Positions 55,604 to 63,670 of a stretch of DNA of 64,000 nt are shown one piece after another (the first letter of the stretch is position 1; each line of letters opens with the position of its first letter). The stretch is from Acinetobacter sp. SAAs474 (GTDB lineage: Bacteria > Pseudomonadota > Gammaproteobacteria > Pseudomonadales > Moraxellaceae), in assembly GCF_032823475.1 (NCBI RefSeq), contig NZ_CP127913.1, forward strand, positions 1 through 64,000, given 5' to 3'. The notes beneath the pieces are model-generated. The model saw nothing but the letters and a program-made list of their open reading frames with translations. It had not been told where the DNA came from and ran no database searches. A program made the position numbers and the translations under genes.

Positions 55604-56944
55604 ATGGAAAAATATAAAATTTTTTTTGGAACCAAATTTTCTATTATATCACTAATCTTAGTTTTACTTCACCAATCCGTAATTGCCTTATCAGTTATTT
55701 TTCTAACTAACGTAATTAATGATTTTCAAAATCATGTTAGTTTTTCAAAAAATTTATTATTATATTTATTTTGTATGATTTTTCCATATTTTCCCGGATT
55801 AATTTCATTTGTTTTTTTACAAAAATGGGTTAATTATTCTCATCAAGAATATTTAAATTATGTATATAAAAATAACTCATTAAGTCCATTTGACTTAAAG
55901 AGAAAAGTCCAAAGTGAAAGAATAGGATCACTAATATCGAGAAACTCCTTCAGTATAGTAACTTCAACTTTATTTTTCCTACATGATTTTTTAACACTAT
56001 TTCTAAATAGCTTTTTAAGTCTTATTATATTTTTTATAATTTTACCTAAAGAAATTTTTATTGGTTATTTTTTAAGTTTTATTATTAGTTTTATATTAAT
56101 AATAATGACAAGGAAAATTATTGAAAAAATAAATTATGATGTTGAGTTTAATATGATAGAGTACGGAAATTTTCTTAATAAATTCCCAGATAACTATGCA
56201 ATACAAAATAGTATAAACAAAAACACATGGTTTAAAAAATCAAAAAAATATGGAGAATCTTACTATAATTCAACGCTAAAAGCACAATTAACAAGACAAT
56301 CCATTAGCTTAGTATTAGCAATGATAGCTATACTTCCTACTAGCTATTTAATTTTTATCACACTAACATCTAATGAAATTAAATCAGCTGTTATGGCTGC
56401 TATAATAGTAAATATTACAAGAATTTATGCAGTCTTAAGCTCTCTAAATTCTGTCTTAAGCTCTTTCATTGAAATACCATCAATAATAGGTAGATTGAAA
56501 ATTTTATTTGATTTAAATGAAACTAATATAATTGATAAAAACTCATTAATTAAAAATATAAAAATCAATGATGAGTTACTCAAAAATAACGATGATAGAT
56601 TCAATTACTTAATAAGTCAAACACTCGGAAGATTCACTATTAGAGGAGGAAATGGATCAGGTAAAAGTACATTCCTTCATGAACTAAAAGATAAAATTGG
56701 TGATGATGCAATATTAGTACCAACTAATTTAAATAATCTATTATGGTCTGAGGATTTAGATTTAGAAAAACTATCAACAGGTCAAAAAATAAATAAAATA
56801 ATAAATTTAGTTAAAAATAATAATATTAAATATTTACTACTAGATGAATGGGATGCCAATCTAGATAAAAATAAGAAAATTGAAATTAATAACTTATTAG
56901 ATTCTTTAAGTTTAAATAAAGTGATAGTGGAAGTACGACACTAG
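55604..56944 (+). CDS. ABC transporter with compact ATPase domain
   Basis: 446 residues: six membrane segments (about 12-290) fused to an ATPase of only about 115 residues. Walker A GGNGSGKST is at 348-356, signature LSTGQ at 390-394, Walker B YLLLDEWD at 410-417, and the H-loop His446 is the last residue (VEVRH). The gap between Walker A and signature is about 35 residues against roughly 100 usually, so most of the helical subdomain and the Q-loop region are missing or reduced. It is probably the exporter of the cassette peptide. No peptidase domain is present, so any leader must be removed by another protein. Strongly AT-rich. Confidence 0.8.
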   Translation: MEKYKIFFGTKFSIISLILVLLHQSVIALSVIFLTNVINDFQNHVSFSKNLLLYLFCMIFPYFPGLISFVFLQKWVNYSHQEYLNYVYKNNSLSPFDLKRKVQSERIGSLISRNSFSIVTSTLFFLHDFLTLFLNSFLSLIIFFIILPKEIFIGYFLSFIISFILIIMTRKIIEKINYDVEFNMIEYGNFLNKFPDNYAIQNSINKNTWFKKSKKYGESYYNSTLKAQLTRQSISLVLAMIAILPTSYLIFITLTSNEIKSAVMAAIIVNITRIYAVLSSLNSVLSSFIEIPSIIGRLKILFDLNETNIIDKNSLIKNIKINDELLKNNDDRFNYLISQTLGRFTIRGGNGSGKSTFLHELKDKIGDDAILVPTNLNNLLWSEDLDLEKLSTGQKINKIINLVKNNNIKYLLLDEWDANLDKNKKIEINNLLDSLSLNKVIVEVRH

Positions 56945-56994
56945 ATAAAGACAAACATTACTTATTTTTTATTTGAGTTATTTAAGAATGTAAT

Positions 56995-57062
56995 TAACCC
57001 TAATCTTGTTTAAGCCAATAATTCAAATTAGAGAATCATTAGCTTAAACAAGATTAGGGTTA
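56995..57062. terminator. Long hairpin after the transporter gene
   Basis: Perfect 21-base arms (left begins TAACCCTAATCTTGTTTAAG, right begins GCTTAAACAAGATTAGGGTT) with 26 bases between that themselves pair imperfectly. It lies 51 bases after the transporter stop and probably ends the cassette transcript, though no T-run follows; it could also be a small inverted-repeat element. Confidence 0.55.
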
Positions 57063-57146
57063 TTAACTAATAAACCTTTAGAGCTAAGCGCCATGGTAAT
57101 ACCCCCATTATTAATTGAAGTTAAAAATAAAAGCTCTAAGCATTTA

Positions 57147-57480
57147 TTATTGTTTAAAATGAGGCTGTCTCGTGTCTAGGATACTGGGAGCAGTCCACTC
57201 TGGTGCATTATCGGAACGAATACGTTTGGGTTTTCCATGCCATATAATCAATTGATCTAAATCTCTAAGTACACGTTGTGCAGGTAAAAAGAAGTCAACA
57301 GCGATCTCTAAAGACTCACGATTATAATCATCAATGATGTTGTGAACACGATAACTACGCCCATCACTGAGTTGATCATACATTAAGTGTTTGCAACAAC
57401 AGTCGTTTCAAGTATATCTATTTGATACTTATGCTTCTTGCGCTGCTTAGAAACAAGTCCTTATTTATGGATCAATTTCG
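57147..57480 (-). pseudogene. IS3-family orfB fragment
   Basis: The minus strand encodes [60 protein letters not shown] and [16 protein letters not shown] with the second DDE Asp, then loses similarity (frameshift) before the catalytic Glu. Only the middle of the transposase remains. It is a different IS3 subgroup from the remnant at 52219. Confidence 0.82.
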
Positions 57481-58052
57481 GTATCCAATAGCATCTAATT
57501 TAGTCTTCAGTTTTATTAAACTATGACAGACTTATAAAAGTATGTCGTAGTATTAAGATAATGAAAAATAAATGTAATATTAATGTTTTATATAATTTAA
57601 AAAGTCTTTTAATTTATATAGAGTTTTCTGCTAAACTTTGTATTTATTATTAAAAAATTTATAAAATCAATTAAAAGATAGCAAAATATCAGTATAAGTT
57701 TTGATTTTCATAGTAATTTGAACTATCTAACAGTGAATATTGAGTATGTTGAATGTGGTTTAAATATATCTCACAACATATTAGCGCTAAAATATGGGTT
57801 TGTATGTGAAAAAAGGATATTGTAAGGGTTATCAGAGCAAGCTAAAGGCAAGTAAAGTTTGTTAGTAAGTCAGCTAAATACTGTTACTTTTATAATCCAT
57901 CGCTTGAATTCTTTGAAAATAGTTAGGGTATTGCTATCTGAAAATAATTTATCATCAAACTTTGTGATTTTGAATCTAAACAAGATTAAATATTAGCCAA
58001 TCGCTTTAAATTACCACCAAATCGCGTTAAATTAATTTTAGCATAATGATGC
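57481..58052. other. AT-rich gene-free region
   Basis: No ORF, RNA gene or IS part that I can support. Two direct repeats AATCGC-TTAAATTA (57997-58011 and 58021-58034, approximate) occur near the right end, before the origin; they differ from the iterons. Confidence 0.4.
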
Positions 58053-58250
58053 ATGATCCCCTATTCCTATCTTGAAACGTGTCTAATTCGCGCTTTAAAT
58101 GCGAATAATGGGTATAGATTGATAAATCAGTACTTATCTAGTCTTGACAATCCAATTGAATGGGACTCTTTCGATCTAAAATTTAATCAGCTTCAAAATC
58201 GTACTTTAAATCTATTCAAATTTAAAAAAATAAAAATTAAATTTAGCTAG
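58053..58250 (+). CDS. Doubtful 65-aa ORF upstream of the origin
   Basis: Open frame beginning MIPYSYLETCLIRALNANNG with a Lys-rich end (LFKFKKIKIKFS). No family is recognised and there is no good ribosome site. It might be a remnant of a plasmid gene. It is included only because nothing else explains the stretch. Confidence 0.2.
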   Translation: MIPYSYLETCLIRALNANNGYRLINQYLSSLDNPIEWDSFDLKFNQLQNRTLNLFKFKKIKIKFS

Positions 58251-58318
58251 CTAATTATAATTAGTATTAATTAATATACTTAGTTAATTATAATTAGACG
58301 TTTTTTTTTAATTTAAAA
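58251..58318. other. AT-rich palindromic stretch beside the iterons
   Basis: Nearly pure A+T with the palindrome CTAATTATAATTAG and a second copy TTAATTATAATTAG about 30 bases later. It is a candidate DNA unwinding element for the origin. Confidence 0.45.
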
Positions 58319-58336
58319 TCAGTGTTTTAGGCTTTT

Positions 58337-58488
58337 AAAAGTGGAAGGCTTGTCACTGAAAAGTGGAAGGCTTGTCACCGAAAAGTGGAAGGTTTGTCAC
58401 TGAAAAGTGGAAGGCTTGTCACCGAAAAGTGGAAGGCTTGTCACCGAAAAGTGGAAGGTTTGTCACTATGGTGGAAGATTTGTCACGG
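58337..58488 (+). repeat. Origin iterons (six 22-bp units plus one partial)
   Basis: Six head-to-tail 22-base units with consensus AAAAGTGGAAGGYTTGTCAC + TG/CG begin at 58337, 58359, 58381, 58403, 58425 and 58447; a seventh, degenerate unit (GTGGAAGATTTGTCAC) ends at 58488. Exact spacing of 22 bases puts the sites on one DNA face, as for Rep_3 initiator binding. Confidence 0.93.
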
Positions 58489-58575
58489 CTTTAAAAAAAA
58501 TAGCGAATATATGAATAAAAAATATTAAAAAACAATATATTATACTGTTGATAACTTGTGTTTTTTTGATTTAAA

Positions 58576-58973
58576 GGTGGAAACTTTGTCATTTATGCTT
58601 GCTTGCATTGTGGATAACTTTTTTTTCAAATTATTTATCTTAATATTTCATTTATTTATCACAGTAACTGCAACAAAAGTGGAAGCTTTGTCACTTTAAT
58701 GGTGAATTTTTTATTATACTTTCCACTATATTCAGTTATTTAGTCGAATTTTTTTATTTTTAAATATTATAAAAAGAAAGTAATCTTATTAAAAGTGGAA
58801 GCTTTGTCACTTTAAGGTGAATTTAATTATTTTATTCCACTTTTTCTATTGAAACGTATTTTAAATCTACAACTAAAGTGACATATCTTCCACTATTAAG
58901 TTTTTTGAATTGTTTTATATACAGAAAATAATTTTATGAGCATAGTGAATTGTTTGCATAGTTTTCCACTTTT
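58576..58973. other. Dispersed iterons and DnaA box of the origin
   Basis: Single iteron-like sites GTGGAAACTTTGTCA (about 58577), AAAAGTGGAAGCTTTGTCAC (58675-58694) and the same 20-mer again at 58791-58810, plus inverted sites GTGACATATCTTCCAC (58878-58893) and TTTTCCACTTTT (about 58962). A perfect DnaA box TGTGGATAA is at 58609-58617. Inverted sites close to the rep start are typical for rep autoregulation. Confidence 0.8.
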
Positions 58974-59010
58974 GTGTATAACATAAAGAAAAGCATTTAT
59001 ATTTTTATGT

Positions 59011-60183
59011 ATGACGACTCTTAATCAAAAACAAGAAACAGAATATTTACCATATTGTATTGGCAATATTCGACATAATGGTGTGGTAAGTACGAGCAAT
59101 CGTCTGATTAGACCAATTGAATTATCATCTAATGAATATAAGGCCTTACTTTATGCAATGGCTGTTGCTAACTATGGGGAGAAAAATAATCAAGATCGAG
59201 AGATTACTGAACAAACTTATATTTATTTACATAAAAATGACTTAGGTGAGCTATTGGGTTTAGATAAAAAAAACTCAATCAATGTCGCAATTGATCGTAT
59301 ATATAAAGAATTGTCTTCTCGTGTTGCTCATTTTATTATTGAGGAACCCGTTGCTGAAAATAAACGAAAAGTTAAAAAAGTACACTCCGTTGTACCCATT
59401 ATTCGTGAGTTACGTTGGGAAGATGATGCCAAGAATGCATTACAAATTCGATTTACGAGTGAAGTCTTGCCTTATTTTACCCGTTTAGCCAGTGGTAATT
59501 TTACCACTTATCAGTTAAAAGACTTATTTGCTTTGGACTCTGTCACCAGTATGAGTTTATATTCTTATTTTATTAAAAATGAGTTTAAATATTCAAATCA
59601 AGAGCAATATGAAGTTGAACTTTCACTGGAAAATATTAAAGCATTAATTGATATTGGCGAGAAAAAATATGATCGTTGGATTGATTTTAAACGCTATGTT
59701 TTAGATAAAATTATTGATGAAATTAACACAAAAACTAGTCTTAAATTAGAATATGATGCCATTAAAAAAGGTCGACCTGTTGTTGGGGTTAGATTTAAAA
59801 TGATTAATCAACATGTACAGCCTTTTTTATCTCAAGATCAAGAAAAAATTAAAATTTATTTAGATGTTGATTTTGAGGATAATGCAGTAGTAAAAGAGCT
59901 TGGTGCTAAATTCGATTTAACAGTGCGTTCTTGGTATATTTACAATACTGATCCGCATTATAAACAATTTAGTAAATGGTTTAAAAAAGAGGGATGTTTA
60001 ACTGACTCACAAGCAAATGTGATTGTGAATGATATTATTTTTCAAATGGATTTTGCTGTAGCTGGAATATCGATGTCAGAATTTAAAAAAGAAATGAAAT
60101 ATAAACTTAAAAATAATCCAAACTTTGTTCAGGAAAATAAAATGCGTCTTAATGAAATATTTGGTAAAGATATTATAATCTGA
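59011..60183 (+). CDS. repB: Rep_3 family replication initiator with C-terminal DUF5710-like domain
   Basis: 390 residues. Two winged-helix domains of the Rep_3/RepB initiator group: LIRPIELSSNEYKALLYAMA and LGLDKKNSINVAIDRIYKEL in the first, TYQLKDLFALDSVTSMSLYS and WIDFKRYVLDKIIDEINTKT in the second. After about residue 285 an extra part begins: IYLDVDFEDNAVVKELGAKF then DLTVRSWYIYNTDPHYKQFS, which looks like a DUF5710-type module. It lies next to matching iterons and a DnaA box, so it starts replication of this replicon and probably represses its own gene through the inverted sites. Confidence 0.92.
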   Translation: MTTLNQKQETEYLPYCIGNIRHNGVVSTSNRLIRPIELSSNEYKALLYAMAVANYGEKNNQDREITEQTYIYLHKNDLGELLGLDKKNSINVAIDRIYKELSSRVAHFIIEEPVAENKRKVKKVHSVVPIIRELRWEDDAKNALQIRFTSEVLPYFTRLASGNFTTYQLKDLFALDSVTSMSLYSYFIKNEFKYSNQEQYEVELSLENIKALIDIGEKKYDRWIDFKRYVLDKIIDEINTKTSLKLEYDAIKKGRPVVGVRFKMINQHVQPFLSQDQEKIKIYLDVDFEDNAVVKELGAKFDLTVRSWYIYNTDPHYKQFSKWFKKEGCLTDSQANVIVNDIIFQMDFAVAGISMSEFKKEMKYKLKNNPNFVQENKMRLNEIFGKDIII

Positions 60184-60280
60184 TGTGTGAATAATAGATA
60201 TCTTTCATAAATCAAAAAATAGTCATCTTTTGACTAATATTTAGTCTCTAATTTTCTGAGTATTCGTACATAATTTGTAG

Positions 60281-61094
60281 ATGAAATACATCGACTCAAA
60301 AAAGCTTTCTGAAACACAGTTTAAGCGCTATACAGGCATCTCGTGGTCAACTTTTGATTTAATGGTTGAGCAATTAAAGAAGCAAACTCCTTCCAAAGGC
60401 AGGCCACCCAAATTAAGCATAGAGGATCAGATTCTCTTATGCCTAAGCTATTGGCGTGAATACCGAACCTTATTTCATGTTGCTACAAGTTACGGAGTTT
60501 CAGAGCCCACAGCTTCAAGAATTATGCGTCATGTAGAGGATTGCCTCATCAAGTCTAATCTATTTAATTTACCGAAGCATTTGCCAGAAGGTGAAGGCAT
60601 AGACTGGAATGTGGTAATCGTAGATGCTACAGAAATTCCAATACAACGGCCTAAAAAAACAGAAAAAAAGCTATAGCGGTAAGAAGAAGGCACATACTTT
60701 CAAAGTTCAAGCGATCATTCATTATAGAACTCAGCAAATTCTGAGTTTATGTACAAGCCGAGGTGCTGTGCATGATTTCGAATTATTCAAACGTAACTTG
60801 CATCAGATTCCTGTAGGTGGCTTTATTCTCGCAGATAAGGGCTATCAAGGACTTTATGCCGTGTATCCGAATAGTCTATTGCCATTAAAAGCAAAAAAGC
60901 GTTGCACATTAGATCCTGAGCTGAAAATTTATAACCAAGAAATAAACAAGAGGAGAATCAGCATTGAGCATATATTTGGTCGTTTGAAAACCTTTAAAAT
61001 TCTTGCTGAGCGATATCGTAACCGAGGAAAAAGACTGGGTTTAAGATTTAATTTAATTGCTGTAATTTATAATATGGAACTGAGCAGAAAATGA
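60281..61094 (+). mobile_element. IS5-family element with two overlapping transposase frames
   Basis: Frame 1 (60281-60676) has the N-terminal part: KLSETQFKRYTGISWSTFDL, a helix-turn-helix, and VVIVDATEIPIQRP with the first catalytic Asp. Frame 2 (60624-61094) continues with SGKKKAHTFKVQAIIHYRTQ, the second Asp in GGFILADKGYQGL, and RRISIEHIFGRLKTFKILAE with the Glu. The frames join at an A-rich slippery stretch around 60650-60670, which fits programmed frameshifting in the IS427 group of IS5. Terminal repeats could not be defined with confidence. Confidence 0.85.
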
Positions 61095-61122
61095 CTTATG
61101 AAAGAACTCTAATAATGGGAGT

Positions 61123-61368
61123 ATGACCATAGCAACGAATCTTGAGTCAGAATCTAAGTTCAATTATGACGGATTAGCTACTTAAGCAGAGGCTGAGAAT
61201 AAGCGTATTTCTGTAGCAAAACATATTAAAAATAGTCACCTAAAAGAAGCTTTTGGAGTAAATTCTTTAAACCCTATGGTTAGGGTAAAAAAAAAGCCAC
61301 AACGGAGGGGTATTGTTGTGGCTGAAAACTCTTTGCCTTATGCGAAAGAGTTGGGGTTTGTTCGATAG
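61123..61368 (+). pseudogene. Short ORF with an in-frame stop
   Basis: From the ATG at 61123 the frame reads MTIATNLESESKFNYDGLAT, then TAA at 61183-61185, and continues open (AEAENKRISVAKHIKNSHLK to PYAKELGFVR) to TAG at 61366. No family is recognised. It follows rep after the IS5 element and may be a decayed small plasmid gene. Bases 61369-61615 hold nothing identifiable. Confidence 0.35.
61286..61323 (-). terminator. Minus-strand intrinsic terminator
   Basis: On the minus strand a 9-base stem AGCCACAAC / GTTGTGGCT with an 11-base loop is followed by a run of nine T. No minus-strand gene that would use it is visible in 61324-61950; it may end an antisense or regulatory RNA or read-through from the right. 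Confidence 0.6.
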
Positions 61369-61615
61369 TTTTATAATGCCGAAGCAGCATGAATAGAGAA
61401 TGAAGATAAGGTATTAAAAAACTTATTTTTTATAAGGATATTGTCAAAACTTATTGAAAATTATCATGCTTGCCTCAATTAAAACTTAATAATATCGTAA
61501 AATATTGCTCAGATAATCATCGTGGAACATGAAAAATCATATAAAACAATAGTTATTGAATGATAGTACCACTTTTATATAATTAAGATATTGAAAAATA
61601 AGATGAAATATTAAT

Positions 61616-61643
61616 GTTCCGTATAAGGTGTATTATGTTAATT
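61616..61643 (+). repeat. pdif site 1 (XerC/XerD recombination site)
   Basis: XerC-like half GTTCCGTATAA, 6-base spacer GGTGTA and XerD-like half TTATGTTAATT. It fits the pdif sites known from Acinetobacter plasmids. With the second site it bounds the toxin-antitoxin module. Confidence 0.85.
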
Positions 61644-61676
61644 TTAGAAAAAATAAATAAATTGGATATCTAACAT

Positions 61677-61952
61677 ATGTATGATTATTGATCTTCTACT
61701 CCTGAATTTATAAATGAAAAAAATAAAGAATTTATTTTTGTTTGCAATCATGCTTTAGAAGCAGATGAACAAGTAACTATGAGCATCCAATATAATCTTT
61801 CGAGAGTTAAATTTACTCGATCACAATTACCATCACACATTTCTAATTGTCGAATTATTTATGATATTAGAGGACAATTGATAGATGTCCATATACAGGA
61901 AAAAATAGTTAGTCAATTAAGCCTAGTCGCATCTGTGGAGTTTAAAGAATAA
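61677..61952 (+). pseudogene. Unknown small gene with stop at codon 5 (or 57-aa gene from 61779)
   Basis: From the ATG at 61677 the frame reads MYDY, TGA (61689-61691), then continues open to TAA at 61950 (SSTPEFINEKNKEFIFVCNH, then a region ending LSLVASVEFKE). An in-frame ATG at 61779 would give a 57-residue product. The stop overlaps the ATG of the next gene (TAATG), so the two are translationally coupled and likely functioned together. No family is recognised. Confidence 0.5.
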
Positions 61953-62185
61953 TGGGGTTACAAGTCATAATCCGTTGCGAGAGCGAAAATGAGATCATTG
62001 AATCTTTGAAAGGTGTCATTGATTCTTGTGAAGGCTTCTTTATAGATAAAAATTTATTTGGCTTATCAATTCCAACAAATATTCTTGATTTTGTTGGTGA
62101 GGATAATATTTGGGCTGCCCTTAAAAATTTTGATGTATATGCCCTCTGGGCAGGAAACTGGCATTACAAAAAGCCCTCCATTTAA
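61952..62185 (+). CDS. Unknown protein (77 aa) in the pdif module
   Basis: Begins MGLQVIIRCESENEIIESLK and ends ALWAGNWHYKKPSI; no membrane segment or signal. I do not recognise a family; the compact alpha/beta pattern could be an immunity or antitoxin-like protein. The start overlaps the previous stop by one base. It is followed after 92 bases by the toxin gene. Confidence 0.6.
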   Translation: MGLQVIIRCESENEIIESLKGVIDSCEGFFIDKNLFGLSIPTNILDFVGEDNIWAALKNFDVYALWAGNWHYKKPSI

Positions 62186-62248
62186 CATAATGGTGCTTAT
62201 ACGAAATTCAGTGTCTCAGGCCAAAAAAACAAAGTTAATACCTTGCAT

Positions 62249-62272
62249 AAATGTATCTTTTGGGATACATTT
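62249..62272. promoter_or_regulatory. Operator of the toxin-antitoxin operon
   Basis: Inverted repeat AAATGTATC / GATACATTT with a 6-base spacer, 5 bases before the toxin ATG. It is a probable binding site for the HigA-like antitoxin, giving autorepression. Confidence 0.75.
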
Positions 62273-62277
62273 TACTT

Positions 62278-62580
62278 ATGTACTCAATATATACCACAGA
62301 AGTCTTTGATGATTGGTTTACCAAGTTAAAAGACCAACAGGCAAAAAGATGCATACAAGTCCGAATTGATCGGGTTGAAGATGGGAACTTTGGAGATACT
62401 GAACCTGTGGGTGAGGGTGTATCTGAATTACGTTTCTTCTTTGGACCTGGCTATAGGATTTATTACTGCAAACAAGGGCAAAGGGTTGTTATTCTTTTAG
62501 CAGGCGGAGATAAGTCTACGCAAAGTAAAGATATAAAACTTGCCCTGCAATTGGCACAAGATTTAGATGAGGAGCTATAA
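62278..62580 (+). CDS. RelE/HigB-type toxin
   Basis: 100 residues from the ATG at 62278 (MYSIYTTEVFDDWFTKLKDQ); an upstream ATG at 62251 lies inside the operator and is rejected. The RelE-fold core is QAKRCIQVRIDRVEDGNFGD, GVSELRFFFGPGYRIYYCKQ and VVILLAGGDKSTQSKDIKLA. It fits the addiction-module killer group with Gp49-like proteins, probably an mRNA interferase at the ribosome. Toxin before antitoxin is the HigBA order. The stop abuts the antitoxin ATG. Confidence 0.9.
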   Translation: MYSIYTTEVFDDWFTKLKDQQAKRCIQVRIDRVEDGNFGDTEPVGEGVSELRFFFGPGYRIYYCKQGQRVVILLAGGDKSTQSKDIKLALQLAQDLDEEL

Positions 62581-62862
62581 ATGGCTATTAAACTTCGCAA
62601 ATGGGACAGTGCTGAGCATCTAAAAACAGAAGAAGATATGCAGGCTTACTTAGAAGCATGTATCGAAGAATCTAATGGTGATGCCGCATTCATTGCTAAA
62701 GCTTTAGGTAACATTGCTAAAGCTAAAGGAATGGCTCAATTATCACGAGATACAGGTCTAGGCCGAGAAAGTCTTTACAAAGCACTTTCTGGTGATGTTA
62801 ATCCTAGTTTTGATACTGTGATTAAAGTTGTCAAAGCACTGAATTTACGCTTAGCAATTTAA
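62581..62862 (+). CDS. HigA-like antitoxin with helix-turn-helix
   Basis: 93 residues. The N-terminal half (RKWDSAEHLKTEEDMQAYLE) probably wraps the toxin. The C-terminal XRE-like helix-turn-helix is MAQLSRDTGLGRESLYKALS with NPSFDTVIKVVKALNLRL after it, typical of the probable addiction-module antidote group. It should neutralise the toxin and repress the operon at the upstream palindrome. The gene starts directly after the toxin stop and is followed by a strong terminator. Confidence 0.9.
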   Translation: MAIKLRKWDSAEHLKTEEDMQAYLEACIEESNGDAAFIAKALGNIAKAKGMAQLSRDTGLGRESLYKALSGDVNPSFDTVIKVVKALNLRLAI

Positions 62863-62872
62863 AAAAATTACT

Positions 62873-62902
62873 AAAAAATGGAGCTTTAGGCTCCATTTTT
62901 TA
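62873..62902 (+). terminator. Bidirectional terminator after the antitoxin
   Basis: Perfect 12-base stem AAAAAATGGAGC / GCTCCATTTTTT with a TTTAG loop. A- and T-runs on both sides allow use by the antitoxin transcript and by the convergent hydrolase gene. Confidence 0.9.
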
Positions 62903-62930
62903 ATTTCGTATAAGGTGTATTATGTGAATT
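62903..62930 (+). repeat. pdif site 2 (XerC/XerD recombination site)
   Basis: XerC-like ATTTCGTATAA, spacer GGTGTA and XerD-like TTATGTGAATT. It has the same orientation and identical spacer as site 1 at 61616, so XerCD could in principle excise the 1.29-kb module between them. Confidence 0.9.
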
Positions 62931-62939
62931 TTAGGAAAA

Positions 62940-63545
62940 TTAAGAAATGGCTTCTAAAAATTGATTGATATAAACACTAACTTTTTTAGCATATTCTTCA
63001 GCCAAATTATGCTTACCATTACTAATAATTTTTAAGGTAGAACCTTTTAATTTAGTATTTAGATATGTTCCTACCGCTACTGGGCTAATAGGATCAGCAT
63101 CTCCCCAAATTAGCAAAGTCGGAATATTAATTTTTTCTAAATACTCATCGTAATTTACATTTGTTGTCATAAACCATTCAGGATATCTTGGATACTGTTC
63201 TTGGTATTCAGTTCTCCAGTCTTGAACATTGAAGGGAGTTAAATCAACTCCTCCTGATGTTGCTATTAAAACAAGACCTTTGATTAGACTAGCGTCGGTA
63301 AATGCCTTATTAACAGCAAAAATGCCCCCCATTGATTGGGCAATTAGAATAGATTCTGAATTAATTTTTCCTGTAACGTATTTTTCTAAATCACTAAAAT
63401 TCTTTAAGCTATTATCCTCCTCAATATTTCCGAAACCAGGATAGCCAATAATTTGCTTTTCATACTTTTCTGGTAAAAACTCAATCAAAGGTTTCCAAAA
63501 ATCAAGGTTTCCAGATGCACCAGGTAAAAATACTATTTTTTCCAT
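62940..63545 (-). CDS. Alpha/beta fold hydrolase
   Basis: 201 residues, short for the family (usually 250-300), lacking most of the cap domain. Oxyanion region FLPGASGNLDFWKPLIEFLP, nucleophile Ser in LIAQSMGGIFAV (about residue 70), acid Asp in LLIWGDADPISPVA and catalytic His in ISNGKHNLAEEYA. The triad is complete. The substrate is unknown. It starts just outside pdif site 2 and is followed on the right by an IS3-type end, so it belongs to a separate accessory segment. Confidence 0.88.
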   Translation of the reverse strand: MEKIVFLPGASGNLDFWKPLIEFLPEKYEKQIIGYPGFGNIEEDNSLKNFSDLEKYVTGKINSESILIAQSMGGIFAVNKAFTDASLIKGLVLIATSGGVDLTPFNVQDWRTEYQEQYPRYPEWFMTTNVNYDEYLEKINIPTLLIWGDADPISPVAVGTYLNTKLKGSTLKIISNGKHNLAEEYAKKVSVYINQFLEAIS

Positions 63546-63670
63546 CTTTTCATAGTCTTAAAAATTTTAATCGCTAAAACACTATCTTGTATAGCTTTAT
63601 TAGTCTAGGGCGTGTCCTCATTTGAAGAATAATATTTAAACGCTGTATTAGCCCCTATAAAAACGGACAT

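Noticed and set aside
58337..58488. Regular 22-base repeats that could suggest a CRISPR array
   Set aside because: There are no unique spacers between units, and they lie beside a DnaA box and a Rep_3 gene; these are origin iterons.
62058..62309. Plus-strand open frame between the 77-aa gene and the toxin
   Set aside because: It overlaps both genes in another frame, crosses the operator and shows no family features.
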